Below, one piece after another: positions 10,279 to 19,178 of a stretch of 64,000 bases of DNA. Source of the stretch: Variovorax gracilis (GTDB lineage Bacteria > Pseudomonadota > Gammaproteobacteria > Burkholderiales > Burkholderiaceae_C). Below the pieces are notes generated by a model, which was given only the letters and a program-made list of their open reading frames with translations, ran no database searches and was not told the DNA's origin. Positions within the stretch are counted from its first letter, which is position 1. Every line of letters starts with the position of its first letter. Location of the stretch: NCBI RefSeq assembly GCF_030317115.1, contig NZ_JASZYF010000019.1, forward strand, positions 1-64,000. The letters are read 5' to 3'. A program made the position numbers and the translations under genes.

Positions 10279-11241
10279 ATGGCCACCTACGCTCAAGAAC
10301 CACCGATGCCGGGCATTGGCGCGAGGCATGATTCCGCCGTGCTCGAAGCTCCCCGATCCGGAGTCTCCTGGGGCGCCGTGTTTGCAGGGGCAGCGGTGGC
10401 CGCCGCGCTGACGTTGATTATGATGGTGCTGGGCGCCGGCATGGGACTGGGCCTGGCCTCTCCCTGGGAGGGCGAAGGTGCAGAAGCAAAAACCATCGGC
10501 ATCGCCGGAATCTTCTGGATCACATTCACTCAGCTCGCTTCTCCCGGTCTGGGCGGATATCTTGCTGGGCGCCTACGCACGAAGTGGAGCGGACTTCATA
10601 CGGATGAGGCGCGTTTTCGCGACACCGCGCACGGGATCCTTTCGTGGGCCGTGGCGACCCTTGTGACCTTCGCGTTGATCGCCTCTGCCGTCGGGTCGGC
10701 CGTGAGCGCTGGGGCCAAGGCTGGAATGGGCGTGGCCACTACTGTGGCTGGCGGCGCAGCGACCGCGGCGGCAGGAGCTGCAGCGAACCGATCGGGGGAC
10801 GAAGGAAGCAACGGCCCCATGGCGTACATGACGGACTCCCTGTTCCGGAAGGATCTGAGCGCGGCGCCCGCCTCGGGCGGCTCGACCCAATCAGAGGCAG
10901 GTCAAGCCACGACGGATCGAGCGACGACCGCTGAAGTTGGGCGAATCTTTGCCAACGCACTGCGTACGGGGACGTTCTCACCTGAAGACAGCCGTTATGC
11001 AAGCCAGGTCGTCGCTCAGCGAACCGGTATGAGCCCACAGGATGCGGAAAAGCGAGTCAACGACGTCTATACGCGCGCCAAAGCGACTCTCGAAGAGACC
11101 AAGACCAAGGCGAAGGCGATGGCGGACTCAGCACGAAAGGCGACTGCCTATGGATCGCTTTGGATTTTCATCTCGTTGGTTTTGGGTGCGCTCTTTGCGT
11201 CCTACTGCGCGACGCTCGGAGGCCGTCAGCGGGACTTATGA
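10279..11241 (+). CDS. Conserved integral membrane protein
   Basis: A 320-residue protein with hydrophobic segments near residues 30-55 (GVSWGAVFAGAAVAAALTLI), 65-90, 110-140 and a C-terminal one (SLWIFISLVLGALFASYCAT). A long soluble Ala/Thr-rich loop lies between, containing AEVGRIFANALRTGTFS and a helical RVNDVYTRAKATLEE segment. It belongs to a widespread family of proteobacterial membrane proteins, sometimes mislabelled PhnA-like, with no firm function. ATG 10279 is chosen because it starts the conserved part; the frame is open upstream but not protein-like. Confidence 0.75.
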   Translation: MATYAQEPPMPGIGARHDSAVLEAPRSGVSWGAVFAGAAVAAALTLIMMVLGAGMGLGLASPWEGEGAEAKTIGIAGIFWITFTQLASPGLGGYLAGRLRTKWSGLHTDEARFRDTAHGILSWAVATLVTFALIASAVGSAVSAGAKAGMGVATTVAGGAATAAAGAAANRSGDEGSNGPMAYMTDSLFRKDLSAAPASGGSTQSEAGQATTDRATTAEVGRIFANALRTGTFSPEDSRYASQVVAQRTGMSPQDAEKRVNDVYTRAKATLEETKTKAKAMADSARKATAYGSLWIFISLVLGALFASYCATLGGRQRDL

Positions 11242-12171
11242 TCTAGGAATGTGAAGTCCCGGCGGCTACCGGCCGTTCGGGCCCGCGCATGAGGTACAAC
11301 AGTACGGTGCCGGGACTTATAAGCTACCGCACCTGGCGCGAGACTTGGCCGCGACGCGTTCAGCCATTCAACGGATGCTTCAGAAAAAAGCGCAGCATTT
11401 CCGCGCCCGCGTTCGGTCCAGCGGAGTCTGCGAAGATTCCCGCTTCGAGCCTCCCGACCAAAACTTACACCGCCTGCTGGGAGATCAACTTCGCAAGTTC
11501 GCTAGGCACTGGCACAGGACGTTCGGCGGGTACGCCTGCCTGCCTCGAGACGGCTTGAATCCTTAGTCATGGAGCGCTCGATCAAGTGGCTTCCCAGGCC
11601 GTCGGGGATGAAGCGCGATTCGTTCGCACCTTTGGCATTGGTTCGTCCATTCGTCAATTCTTCTACAAGGTAAAAGTATCAAGGACCGCTCAATCCGCTT
11701 TTCGACGCCGTAGGCCTCCTCGCCCGGGAACTTCGAACGTGGCTTCACAAGCCCCGCAACGGACCGCTGCAATTTGGCTCCCGACGCTGAAAGGCACCAA
11801 ACGCTCTATGCGCCCATGGAGGAAGCACGCCGGACATGGTAGCGGCTCGTTAGGAACCGCAAACGCCCTGTGCCAACGAGCTCCCAGTACTCGATCACAG
11901 GCTCCGTAGCGCCTGTAGATTTCAGGAAGCGGAGCAATTCGAGTTGAAGATTTCCAATTGCCATGGCGCTCTCCAACGGACCGAGCGCCGGGTGCATCAA
12001 CTCGCGAGCGGCCTATGAGCTTGACGCATGCCTGCATACGGCTTGCCGATCGTCGCGTCGAACATGCCCGCAGCCTTGATGAGATGCTCACATCCAATCC
12101 TTAGTAGACGAGGCCGGTGTGATGCTGGTGAACTTGCAGGATGCGGCCATCCGCCAGAGTTCCGCGTAGCA
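11242..12171. other. Mostly non-coding stretch holding one decayed gene
   Basis: Apart from the frameshifted zinc-ribbon gene at 11690-11964, the short frames in this stretch show no recognisable domain on either strand. Confidence 0.4.
11690..11964 (-). pseudogene. Small zinc-ribbon protein, frameshifted
   Basis: From ATG 11964 the minus strand reads MAIGNLQLELLRFLKSTGAT and on to ELVGTGRLRF, then loses sense. One frame over, the protein resumes as VPNEPLPCPACFLHGRIERL and ends with VRCGACEATFEVPGR. Joining the two at about 11850 gives one small protein with a helical N-terminus and a CPAC...CGAC zinc ribbon. A single-base indel therefore splits a plausible small gene. Function unknown; a nucleic-acid-binding role would be a guess. 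Confidence 0.5.
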
Positions 12172-13089
12172 TCACAGGACAGATTTGAGCAGGTCTACGA
12201 ACGCAGTCACGGCCGGTGCCAGCTGCTTTCGGCTGGGAAAAGCCACAGTGGCCGCGAGCGACGGTATTCGCATGTCGTGCAAGAGTCTCACCAGTCGTCC
12301 CGCTTCGACATCTTCGTCGCAAAGAGGCCCGAGAAGGCAGCCGATGCCTGCGCCTGCAAGCACCAAGTCACGCACTGCCGAGGGCTCGTTCGCGCTGCTT
12401 CGAGGTAGCAATACGGTGGAAAACAGTGGTTCCAGAATCGAGTCGACGAAAGAATCCGCTTCGTTACCGTCGTCGACGACAAAGCTGTGCTGGTGTAGGT
12501 CCTCAGGTCTGACCGGAATGCCCATTCGCTGAAGGTAAATCGGGCTTGCGCACAGGCGGCGTTCCACGACGCCGAGCTGCGTTCTCGTGGGGTGGGTTGA
12601 GGCACCGAGTGACACAGCGATGTCGATGTCCTCGCTCTTCAGTTCCGCCTTGTGGCGTGTGAACCGCAGCGTAAGCCGCACATCCGGAAAGAGCTCGACC
12701 CAATGGGGAAGCAGGCGTCGCTGAATTCGAGTAGCCAACCCCGCACTTTCGCTGACGGCGACCACCAGGTGCCCTTGCGGTGGCGCTGCCAGACTTCCAA
12801 CGTGGCCAATCGAGTCGCTGATCCGATTCAGGATGTCGGTACAACGCTCTTGCAGTGCCGCGCCACGCGCCGTGAGTTGAACCTTCCGGGTGGAGCGGTT
12901 CAAGAGCGACGTTTGGAACAGGGCCTCCAGTCGAATGATGCTTCGACTCACACTGGACTTGTGTATCCCCAGGGCTTCGGCCGCCAGCGAAAAGCTGCTC
13001 AGCGATGCGACGTAAGCGAAGACGCGAAGGTCATTGAGGTCCAACAGCTCTCCATCGACGGGTTGCTGCTGCTGCGGTGTCTCATCCAT
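12172..13089 (-). CDS. LysR family transcriptional regulator
   Basis: A 305-residue LysR-type regulator. The N-terminal winged helix is DLNDLRVFAYVASLSSFSLA followed by ALGIHKSSVSRSIIRLE and the linker LLNRSTRKVQLT. Residues about 100-300 form the periplasmic-binding-protein-like effector domain. It lies downstream of the porin gene on the same strand but behind a terminator, so it is probably transcribed separately. The inducer and target are not deducible from sequence. Confidence 0.9.
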   Translation of the reverse strand: MDETPQQQQPVDGELLDLNDLRVFAYVASLSSFSLAAEALGIHKSSVSRSIIRLEALFQTSLLNRSTRKVQLTARGAALQERCTDILNRISDSIGHVGSLAAPPQGHLVVAVSESAGLATRIQRRLLPHWVELFPDVRLTLRFTRHKAELKSEDIDIAVSLGASTHPTRTQLGVVERRLCASPIYLQRMGIPVRPEDLHQHSFVVDDGNEADSFVDSILEPLFSTVLLPRSSANEPSAVRDLVLAGAGIGCLLGPLCDEDVEAGRLVRLLHDMRIPSLAATVAFPSRKQLAPAVTAFVDLLKSVL

Positions 13090-13177
13090 TTGATCTGAGT
13101 GGCTGCGATCCCAAGCGCCCGATCAACATTCTTCCCGGCGGAGGGTCGGACGTGTTGCAAGGCTGGCCAACTTTAGC

Positions 13178-13213
13178 GAAAAAAAAGCCACCCGACTTTC
13201 GCCGGATGGCTTC
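13178..13213 (-). terminator. Rho-independent terminator of the porin gene
   Basis: On the minus strand a GC-rich stem, GCCATCCG pairing with CGGGTGGC across a short loop, is followed immediately by a run of T residues. It lies about 40 nt after the porin stop codon, the expected place and orientation. Confidence 0.85.
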
Positions 13214-13251
13214 AAGAACTTCCCTTGATGCTGGCTTACGCCAGCGTCAGA

Positions 13252-14574
13252 TCAGAAAGCGTGACGGATACCGAAGTCGTAGCCCATGGAGCTCTTCGGG
13301 GTCAGGCCAGGCACGAACAGCGGGTTGGCCACAACAGTACCACCAGGGCCGGCGACAGTCGCAGGTGCATTGCCGAAGTACTCGGGGCTGTTGCCGATGG
13401 TCAGGTCAGAGCCATTCTTGTTGTCGATGTAAGCCACCGTTGCGTACAGAGCCGTGCGCTTCGACAGGTTGTGCACGTAGCCGAGGGCCCACTTGCTGGC
13501 CTTGGGATCAGGCAGACCGAAGAACTGACCAGGCACGGTCGTGTTCTTGTAGTCCACAGCCGAGTACGCAGCGCGGATCAGGCCAGGGCCGACCGGCACG
13601 GTCACGCCGAGCAGCCAACCGTCAGCGCCAGGCTCACGGAAACCGAACGCGCCAGCAACCGTGGTCGGGAACGGAGCCGAAGATTCGACCTTCGTGTCCG
13701 ACTTGGCGTATTCACCGAACAGCTTCACGACGCCGAAGTCGTACGAAGCACCGATGCTGCCCGAATCGAGCTTGTTCGTGGTGCCTTGGTAGAACTGGCT
13801 GGCCAGGGTCGTTTCAGCGTAGGAGATCGCGACATCCAGCGGGCCGTTGGCGTAGCCAACGCGACCACCGATGTAACGGCCAGTGCGCGAGTCATTGAAG
13901 ACAGCGCCGGCAGGGATGGTCGGCTGAATCAGCACGCCCGGATCCAGGCTGGCCTTCTCGTTGAAGGCGTACATGAACTGACCGTAGAAGCCACCCAGGT
14001 TCGGCGGCAGGAAGTAGCCGATCGAGTTGCTGGAGCGAACGTACTGGTTGTTGATCGTGAAGCCGCTGTTCGACGCGTTGCCGCTGTTGTAGCCGTTGGC
14101 CGTCGAGATCAGGTTGGTACCGACGCCGTTGGTGCCGAACGGATCGAACACGGTGTCGTTCCAGAACGTCGGGGTGTAGTCACGACCGAGGCGGACTTCA
14201 CCGAATGCGCCAGACAGGCTGACCGTTGCACGACGATTGAACGTCAGGCCGCCACCGCCTTGGGCCGTCGGGCCGAGGCCGGAGATCGTTTGGCCGGTGC
14301 CGTCGTCGTTGTTGATACCGGCTTCGAGCCAGAAGCTGGCTGCCAGGCCGCCACCGAGGTCTTCCGTACCACGGAAGCCCAGACGGCTGGAGTTGTAGCC
14401 CGAGTTGGTCAGCTTGGTGGCCTTCGTCGTGACGCTGTTGCCGAAGACGTCTTCAGTCTTGTTGGAATAGCCGCTGACAGCGGCGTCAACCACGCCGAAC
14501 AACGTGACAGACGACTGAGCCGAGGCGACGCCGGCGACAGCCAGAGCAGCCAGGGCAACTAGAGATTTTTTCAT
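13252..14574 (-). CDS. Gram-negative porin (trimeric outer-membrane channel)
   Basis: A 440-residue precursor. The signal peptide is MKKSLVALAALAVAGVASAQ, and the mature protein begins SSVTLFGVVDAAV, the hallmark first strand of Burkholderiales general porins. The body shows alternating beta strands such as RLGFRGTEDLGGGLAASFWL and VSLSGAFGEVRLGRDYTP, and ends in the aromatic signature GIRHAF with C-terminal Phe, needed for BAM assembly. ATG 14574 follows GGAGAAACTTGCA; the frame runs five codons further up but without signal-peptide character. It is monocistronic with its own terminator. Confidence 0.95.
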   Translation of the reverse strand: MKKSLVALAALAVAGVASAQSSVTLFGVVDAAVSGYSNKTEDVFGNSVTTKATKLTNSGYNSSRLGFRGTEDLGGGLAASFWLEAGINNDDGTGQTISGLGPTAQGGGGLTFNRRATVSLSGAFGEVRLGRDYTPTFWNDTVFDPFGTNGVGTNLISTANGYNSGNASNSGFTINNQYVRSSNSIGYFLPPNLGGFYGQFMYAFNEKASLDPGVLIQPTIPAGAVFNDSRTGRYIGGRVGYANGPLDVAISYAETTLASQFYQGTTNKLDSGSIGASYDFGVVKLFGEYAKSDTKVESSAPFPTTVAGAFGFREPGADGWLLGVTVPVGPGLIRAAYSAVDYKNTTVPGQFFGLPDPKASKWALGYVHNLSKRTALYATVAYIDNKNGSDLTIGNSPEYFGNAPATVAGPGGTVVANPLFVPGLTPKSSMGYDFGIRHAF

Positions 14575-15844
14575 TGCAAGTTTCTCCAAGGTTAAACATA
14601 GGGCTCCGGTGCGAAGGGCTCACCGTGACTGGCACTTTTGTGCTCCCACCGGACCCCGGGCCAACCTCCTTTTGGGAAGTTGTCGCTATTGCACCAGAGC
14701 ACGTAAGTCAGAGCAAAGCATATCGAGTGAAATGCACAGCGAATGAACCGTTTCGTTGTGGAATTGCGACACACCTCTTGGTGCGTTCCACAATGTGATC
14801 AACGCCGTCTTGGCCCCTCGGAACCGCACCCGCGCGCGTGGTCCTGCCAATCCTCGCTTCTCCTCCCATAGTAGTGAGCTTCACGCGCCAACAGTCGCTG
14901 CCATCGGTGAGGTTTTGGCTTAGCCCTCATGCGGCATCTCCGGCGAGTCCGCGTGGGGAAGCACCTTCAGCCACCGAGCATCCGCAAATCTCGATTTCGA
15001 CGATCACCGTCTCAACACGGGAGGGGGAGTTAGGGGCAACACAGCTGCGACAAAAACATCAGGGGCCCTGTTGAACGCCGTCCGCGCCGTCGCCGACACT
15101 CAAGGGTCCGTCTTGCGCCATGTGCACGCTGCGGCAGGCTCGGCCTTACCGCTCCAAGCGAGCAGCTTCGCACGCACAGCGAGCCGATCCCGTGCCGCCA
15201 TTTCGCCTCGGCGTCGGTGCTTAACGTTAGCACTCACTTCCATTCGGCTCAGATGGCCAAGATATCCCGATCGGGGGGCCCTCGAGGCGCTCTCCTCGGG
15301 ATGTGCTGGTTGCCGATTTCATCTCGGTGCACTGGAGCGGCTCTCGCGCTCATTTCCCGAGGCACAGGGTGTGCCAGCGGTAGGAATGTTCCAACCGCCT
15401 GGTCCTGCTTCGACCAGAGTGCCTGGACCATCGGCACCGGCACCGCGAGCGCGACGGCGGCGATGGACGCCCCAGCCAGCGATTCGTGCCCCCTTGAGCA
15501 TGTTGGCGTTGTCCACTTGTTCGCCTGCGCGTCTTGCAGAAGCGCCTCCAGTACGGCGACCGTGCGGTGCTAGGCTTGCTCGGTGCTTCAGTTCGCCGCC
15601 GGATTTCCCGGCCAGCCAGTCGATGGCGTACGGGCCCTGCGGCCTTGATCTGCTCGCGCCATTCGCTGATCTTGCCCAGCTCGCGTGCCAGCGGGCTCTC
15701 TGCGTCGCGTATTGATTGCGCTGCGGTGCACGAAGCCGGCCGGTCTGGACATGGGCCACCTTCCTTACGCAGAGCCTGGCCGGTCGCGGATCAGGTCGGC
15801 GAGGGGCCGTTTCCTTGGCGGGTCAGTTGCGTCAGGGGTGTCTG
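14575..15844. other. Porin upstream region and gene-poor stretch
   Basis: The first 200 nt must hold the porin promoter and a long leader, but I cannot single out -35/-10 boxes. From about 14.8 to 15.8 kb, overlapping Arg/Ala-rich frames on both strands show no recognisable protein. This is probably decayed sequence. Confidence 0.4.
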
Positions 15845-16087
15845 TCATGGCCGGGGCGCCGCGTCTTCGCTGGGCACGCGCGGCCCGATGCGCTCGTCGG
15901 TGACCAGCTTCAGCAGCGCGACGCAGCCGGCGTCGAAGGCGTCAAGCCACATGTCGTACGACTCAACGCTGGACTCGATATCCGTCCAGACGCCGCCCTC
16001 GGTGGACTCGTGCAGCACCCAGTAGAAGTGGCCCTGCTCTGACTCGTCGACGAAGACGCTGATGCGGCGAAGGTGGCCCATTTCCAT
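15845..16087 (-). CDS. Small conserved-looking acidic protein
   Basis: An 80-residue protein with a well-balanced composition (RRISVFVDESEQGHFYWVLH, then SYDMWLDAFDAGCVALLKL). That is unlike the Arg/Pro-rich chance frames around it. It looks like a compact alpha/beta domain. No family recognised. ATG 16087 is the only in-frame ATG before the conserved-looking part, but no strong ribosome-binding site precedes it. It is the outermost gene before the integrase-like gene. Confidence 0.5.
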   Translation of the reverse strand: MEMGHLRRISVFVDESEQGHFYWVLHESTEGGVWTDIESSVESYDMWLDAFDAGCVALLKLVTDERIGPRVPSEDAAPRP

Positions 16088-16137
16088 ATTATGAGTTCTG
16101 CCATCGTGGTCCCTCGCGGCGAGGTATTCTTTTCAGC

Positions 16138-16233
16138 ATGAGACGGCTGGACAAGTTGATCACTGTCCTGCTCTGGCTGACCGGCTTGAGCTGGGTTGCT
16201 CTGGTCGTGGTTCTATTTCGCGAATCTAGCTGA
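16138..16233 (+). CDS. Possible 31-residue single-pass membrane peptide
   Basis: ATG 16138 opens a frame starting MRRLDKLITVLLWLTGLSWV with a short hydrophobic continuation and a charged end before TGA (16231-16233). The layout is a positively charged N-terminus, about 22 hydrophobic residues and a short tail, typical of small membrane peptides. It is divergent from the small acidic gene at 15845-16087. No family recognised and expression is unproven. Confidence 0.3.
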   Translation: MRRLDKLITVLLWLTGLSWVALVVVLFRESS

Positions 16234-16463
16234 GGGGTCAGAGCCGGCATCAGCGGTCCCGCTTTCCAAAACTCGGCGACAGGTCATTTGCACGGGATGA
16301 GCGCGGGGAGATCGGGAAATGCCGCGCAAGTACGCCGATTCACTGTCGGTGAAAATCGCGCTCAATGCCGAGCCCATCCGCTCGGCGCCACACACGCGCG
16401 GTCTCGGCTATCTGCGGAGCGGCCACCAAGGCCTGCCGGACGCGCAATAGGCCTAATTTGCGC

Positions 16464-16479
16464 GGGGGCTTACGCCCCC
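16464..16479. repeat. GC hairpin GGGGGC-TTAC-GCCCCC
   Basis: A perfect 6-bp stem with a 4-nt loop, symmetrical on both strands and without a T run. It lies in a gene-free 400-bp stretch before the integrase-like gene. It may be a weak terminator or a leftover of a mobile element end. Confidence 0.4.
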
Positions 16480-16534
16480 TGGCGGGTATCTGATCGGCGG
16501 GGTGCAACGACCGGACAGAGGAGAAGATCTGATT

Positions 16535-16625
16535 TACGCTAACGGCAAACCACTACCTTAATCCGCCCAGGTTCAACAACAAACAGCCTCCCTCCTCGCC
16601 AACCATCCGTTTCGCCGTTAGCGTA
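16535..16625. repeat. 12-bp inverted repeat upstream of the integrase-like gene
   Basis: Arm 1 is TACGCTAACGGC (16535-16546) and arm 2 its exact complement GCCGTTAGCGTA (16614-16625), separated by 67 bp. The second arm ends 3 bp before the start codon of the integrase-like gene. Either an autoregulatory operator or a pair of inverted recombinase-binding sites would explain this placement. The core CCGTTAGCG recurs upstream of virB1 (30519-30527). Confidence 0.7.
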
Positions 16626-16628
16626 TTT

Positions 16629-17648
16629 ATGCCTTCCTATCCTCTCTTCGACGACAAGCCCTCCGAAATCCACCGCCTGGCTTTCGAGCGCTGGCTCGAG
16701 GACCAGCGCGCGTCCGGCTCGCTGCGGCAGCCCTCCTCAATCCAGGTCTACCGAGACATGTGGGGTGCCTTCACCGCGTGGTGCCTCGGTCAGTCGCCCG
16801 CCATCACCCTGTCCTCGCTCGACCTGTCCGACCTGCAGGTCTTTCAGGCCGCCCGCTTCGGCCGCAAGAGTTCGGACCTGTCGCTCTCGCCTCGGCACGC
16901 GCTGCGGCTCGTCCGACTCATCGACCGCGTGCTGCGTCACCATGCGGCGCAGAGGGACGAGCGCCCAAACACAGCGGCGTCCGATTGGCTGGCCTCCCAT
17001 CCGGAAGTGCGCTATGCGGAAGCAGCCGAGGCGGACCCCTTGCCCGAGTTCCTCTCGGTGGCAGAGGCCAGGCACCTGATCACCTATCTGTCGAATGCAC
17101 GACCCAGACCCGGGCTTTCCGGCGCGCGGCGCGACAGTCACGCAGCCTTTACCTGGCAGGAGCTTCGCAACCGCACCGCTGTGGCATTGCAACTGGGCGG
17201 CGGACTGACGCCGGGCGATGTTCGGGGGCTGACCTTGGCATCGCCGATCTCGCGCGGCGGCCGCGTGCGCGATCGGCCCTGGAAAGTCTTAGTACCCGGC
17301 GATGGGAATTCATCGGCGCACGAGACGCCGATTGCGCCCTGGGCCGGTGAATTGCTGCAGCATTGGCTGCAGGTTCGCGCCCAGACTCGCATCGAGGGCG
17401 ATCACCTCTTCCCGTCGACGCGCAGTGGCAAACCATGGCACAAGGAGTCGCACTACAAATCCGCGAAGAAGGTACTCGAGGATGCGGGCATCGACAGCCG
17501 AGAGGGCGGCTCGTTCCGGTTGCGCCATACCTTCGCGTTGCGCCAACTGCGCCGCGGCTTCGAACCAGAGCAGGTTGCTGCCTGGCTCGGAGTCGAGCCG
17601 GAAGCGATGTACCGCTACAGGCGGATCGTGCCGATCGACGTCATTTGA
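16629..17648 (+). CDS. Tyrosine-recombinase-fold protein (integrase-like)
   Basis: A 339-residue protein with an N-terminal SAM-like core-binding domain (about residues 10-110) and a C-terminal catalytic-type domain. Box II is FRLRHTFALRQL and the terminal motif is AAWLGVEPEAMYRYRRI with a candidate nucleophile Tyr. By eye, the first catalytic Arg (normally GLRxxE) falls on GLTPGDV, the box II His on Phe, and the LGH His on Val. Only Arg II and Tyr are clearly kept, so activity is doubtful or the family is divergent. It sits at one end of the conjugative region next to an inverted repeat. Alternative: a DNA-binding regulator with a recombinase fold. Confidence 0.75.
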   Translation: MPSYPLFDDKPSEIHRLAFERWLEDQRASGSLRQPSSIQVYRDMWGAFTAWCLGQSPAITLSSLDLSDLQVFQAARFGRKSSDLSLSPRHALRLVRLIDRVLRHHAAQRDERPNTAASDWLASHPEVRYAEAAEADPLPEFLSVAEARHLITYLSNARPRPGLSGARRDSHAAFTWQELRNRTAVALQLGGGLTPGDVRGLTLASPISRGGRVRDRPWKVLVPGDGNSSAHETPIAPWAGELLQHWLQVRAQTRIEGDHLFPSTRSGKPWHKESHYKSAKKVLEDAGIDSREGGSFRLRHTFALRQLRRGFEPEQVAAWLGVEPEAMYRYRRIVPIDVI

Positions 17649-17845
17649 ACCAATCGCGCTGGGGCGACTCCATTGCATTTCGGCCTGAATTGGCAGTCGG
17701 TGGTTTATTGCAAATGCACAAACGCCAGTGAGCCAGGAAGATGCAGACTTTCAGCCCACTCGACCGCCATCGCACGGGACTGGCAGAATCAGGCGTGAAG
17801 GAGTCGCAGTACTCTTCGAACCTCAATCAAAAAGGAAAGCAAGCA

Positions 17846-18367
17846 ATGGCACAAACCTACGAGCAGATCCAGAAGCAGATCGAGCAACTTCAACGCCAGG
17901 CGGAAGCCTTGCGGGACACCGAAGTCACGGGAGTTGTCGACCGCATCAAGGTCGCAATTGCGCAATACGGCCTGACGGCGGCCCAACTGGGCCTTGACTC
18001 CGGACCGACAAAAGGCGTGGGCAAGAAAACCAAGAAGTCCTTGTCCCAGTTCAGCGACGGCGCAGGCAATGTGTGGTCGGGCCGTGGTCCGCGCCCGCGC
18101 TGGCTGCGCGAAGCGCTCGTAGCAGGGCGGTCGGTCGAGGAGTTCAGGGCTGGTTCGACGGTCAAGTCGAAGCCGACTCCCGCAATCGATAAGGTGGCGG
18201 CAGCCAAGCCGGTCTCCAAGGCGACCGCGAAGAAGGCCAAGCGCGCTCCGTCGAAGCTTCACTACAGCGACGGCGCTGGCAATTCATGGACCGGCCGCGG
18301 TCCGAAGCCTCGATGGCTGAAGGCGGCCATCGACAGCGGCAAGACAATGCAGGACTTCCTCAGCTAG
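17846..18367 (+). CDS. H-NS family protein with tandem DNA-binding domains
   Basis: A 173-residue protein. Residues 1-60 form an H-NS-like coiled-coil oligomerisation region (YEQIQKQIEQLQRQAEALRD). Two copies of the C-terminal H-NS motif follow: SDGAGNVWSGRGPRPRWL (about 69-95) and SDGAGNSWTGRGPKPRWL (about 143-173). They are joined by a Lys/Ala-rich linker. Standard family members have one such domain. ATG 17846 follows AAAGGAAAGC. H-NS-like proteins on mobile elements silence foreign AT-rich genes and lessen the cost of carriage; that role here is an inference. Confidence 0.9.
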   Translation: MAQTYEQIQKQIEQLQRQAEALRDTEVTGVVDRIKVAIAQYGLTAAQLGLDSGPTKGVGKKTKKSLSQFSDGAGNVWSGRGPRPRWLREALVAGRSVEEFRAGSTVKSKPTPAIDKVAAAKPVSKATAKKAKRAPSKLHYSDGAGNSWTGRGPKPRWLKAAIDSGKTMQDFLS

Positions 18368-18377
18368 CCTTTCGAAC

Positions 18378-18396
18378 CTCGGGGCCCAACCCCGAG
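18378..18396 (+). terminator. Hairpin after the H-NS-like gene
   Basis: CTCGGGG and CCCCGAG form a perfect 7-bp stem with a 5-nt loop, 10 nt after the stop codon. A second small stem (AGCCG/CGGCT) follows. There is no long T tract, so it may be a weak terminator or a stability hairpin. Confidence 0.5.
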
Positions 18397-18691
18397 CCGG
18401 CTTTCGGCTGACTGTCGGTGTCGGCAATCTCTGGCTGACGCACCAGAAATTCAGGAAAACCCAATGGCATCAGATACTCAGATGCCATCAGCCTGTGCCA
18501 ACCTGGCACATCGCCCGCGGGATCGGATTGCCGCCGGAGCCTTCCAGGGGGAAGTTCGCTCCACCCGTGTCAAACCGATCGCCGATTCAGAGCGGGCCAC
18601 TGCGACGTCTGACGAAGCCTGCCCGCAGCCAAATTGCCAGCGTTTCAAGTGCTGCCCCTCGCTAGCCGCAGCAATGCCGCTGACCGTTGTC

Positions 18692-19111
18692 TCATAGATT
18701 CGTGCTCCGGTTCCATGGGCTTTCAGTTCGCTGTAAGGTCTTCCAAGCACGACGATAGATGTAAAGCATCGCGGCCAACCCCAGCGTCGACAACAGAGTC
18801 GCCGCCAAACCCGGGGCGCCTCGGTGCGCGGTCGAACAGTCGACCAGCTGGTGGTTGTTGAGTCGTTCGGCTAGGCGGTAGGCCTCGGGCGCGGTCGAGA
18901 AGCTGGCGATGCAGTGCCCGCAGAAGCCGTCGGTCTCGGCATTGATCGAGCCGGCCCAGACGTCGTAGACGCTGGTGATATCTCCGGGCTCGAACTGCCG
19001 GATCACCTTGTAGATGGTCGACGGGTCACGTCTGCGCAGCAGCGAAAGGAGACTCAAAGCGGGACCAGACGGTGGCAGGTTAAATAAGTTGGACGGGCGG
19101 GCGATCCTCAT
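18692..19111 (-). CDS. Small protein with one C-terminal membrane segment
   Basis: A 139-residue protein with a soluble N-terminal part (RRDPSTIYKVIRQFEPGDIT, then VWAGSINAETDGFCGHCIAS with a CGHC pair). A membrane segment follows near residues 100-120 (GLAATLLSTLGLAAMLYIYR). The frame is open further upstream but only as Arg-rich nonsense, so ATG 19111 is preferred. It lies at the distal end of the virB-ssb gene row. CxxC could bind metal or be redox-active. No family recognised. Confidence 0.55.
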   Translation of the reverse strand: MRIARPSNLFNLPPSGPALSLLSLLRRRDPSTIYKVIRQFEPGDITSVYDVWAGSINAETDGFCGHCIASFSTAPEAYRLAERLNNHQLVDCSTAHRGAPGLAATLLSTLGLAAMLYIYRRAWKTLQRTESPWNRSTNL

Positions 19112-19178
19112 CACTTGAACGAAGGCTGGACGATGCGGGGCGCGACCGTGATCGACCACGGCAACCGGATCGCATGGC

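Noticed and set aside
13225..14562. Long plus-strand open frame of 445 codons opposite the porin gene
   Set aside because: It mirrors the porin reading frame, is Arg/Val/Ala-rich without any motif or ribosome-binding site, and arises from the porin's strong codon bias.
15071..15759. Overlapping frames of 214 (plus) and 146 (minus) codons
   Set aside because: Neither shows a domain; short protein-like stretches on the minus strand are too broken to name.
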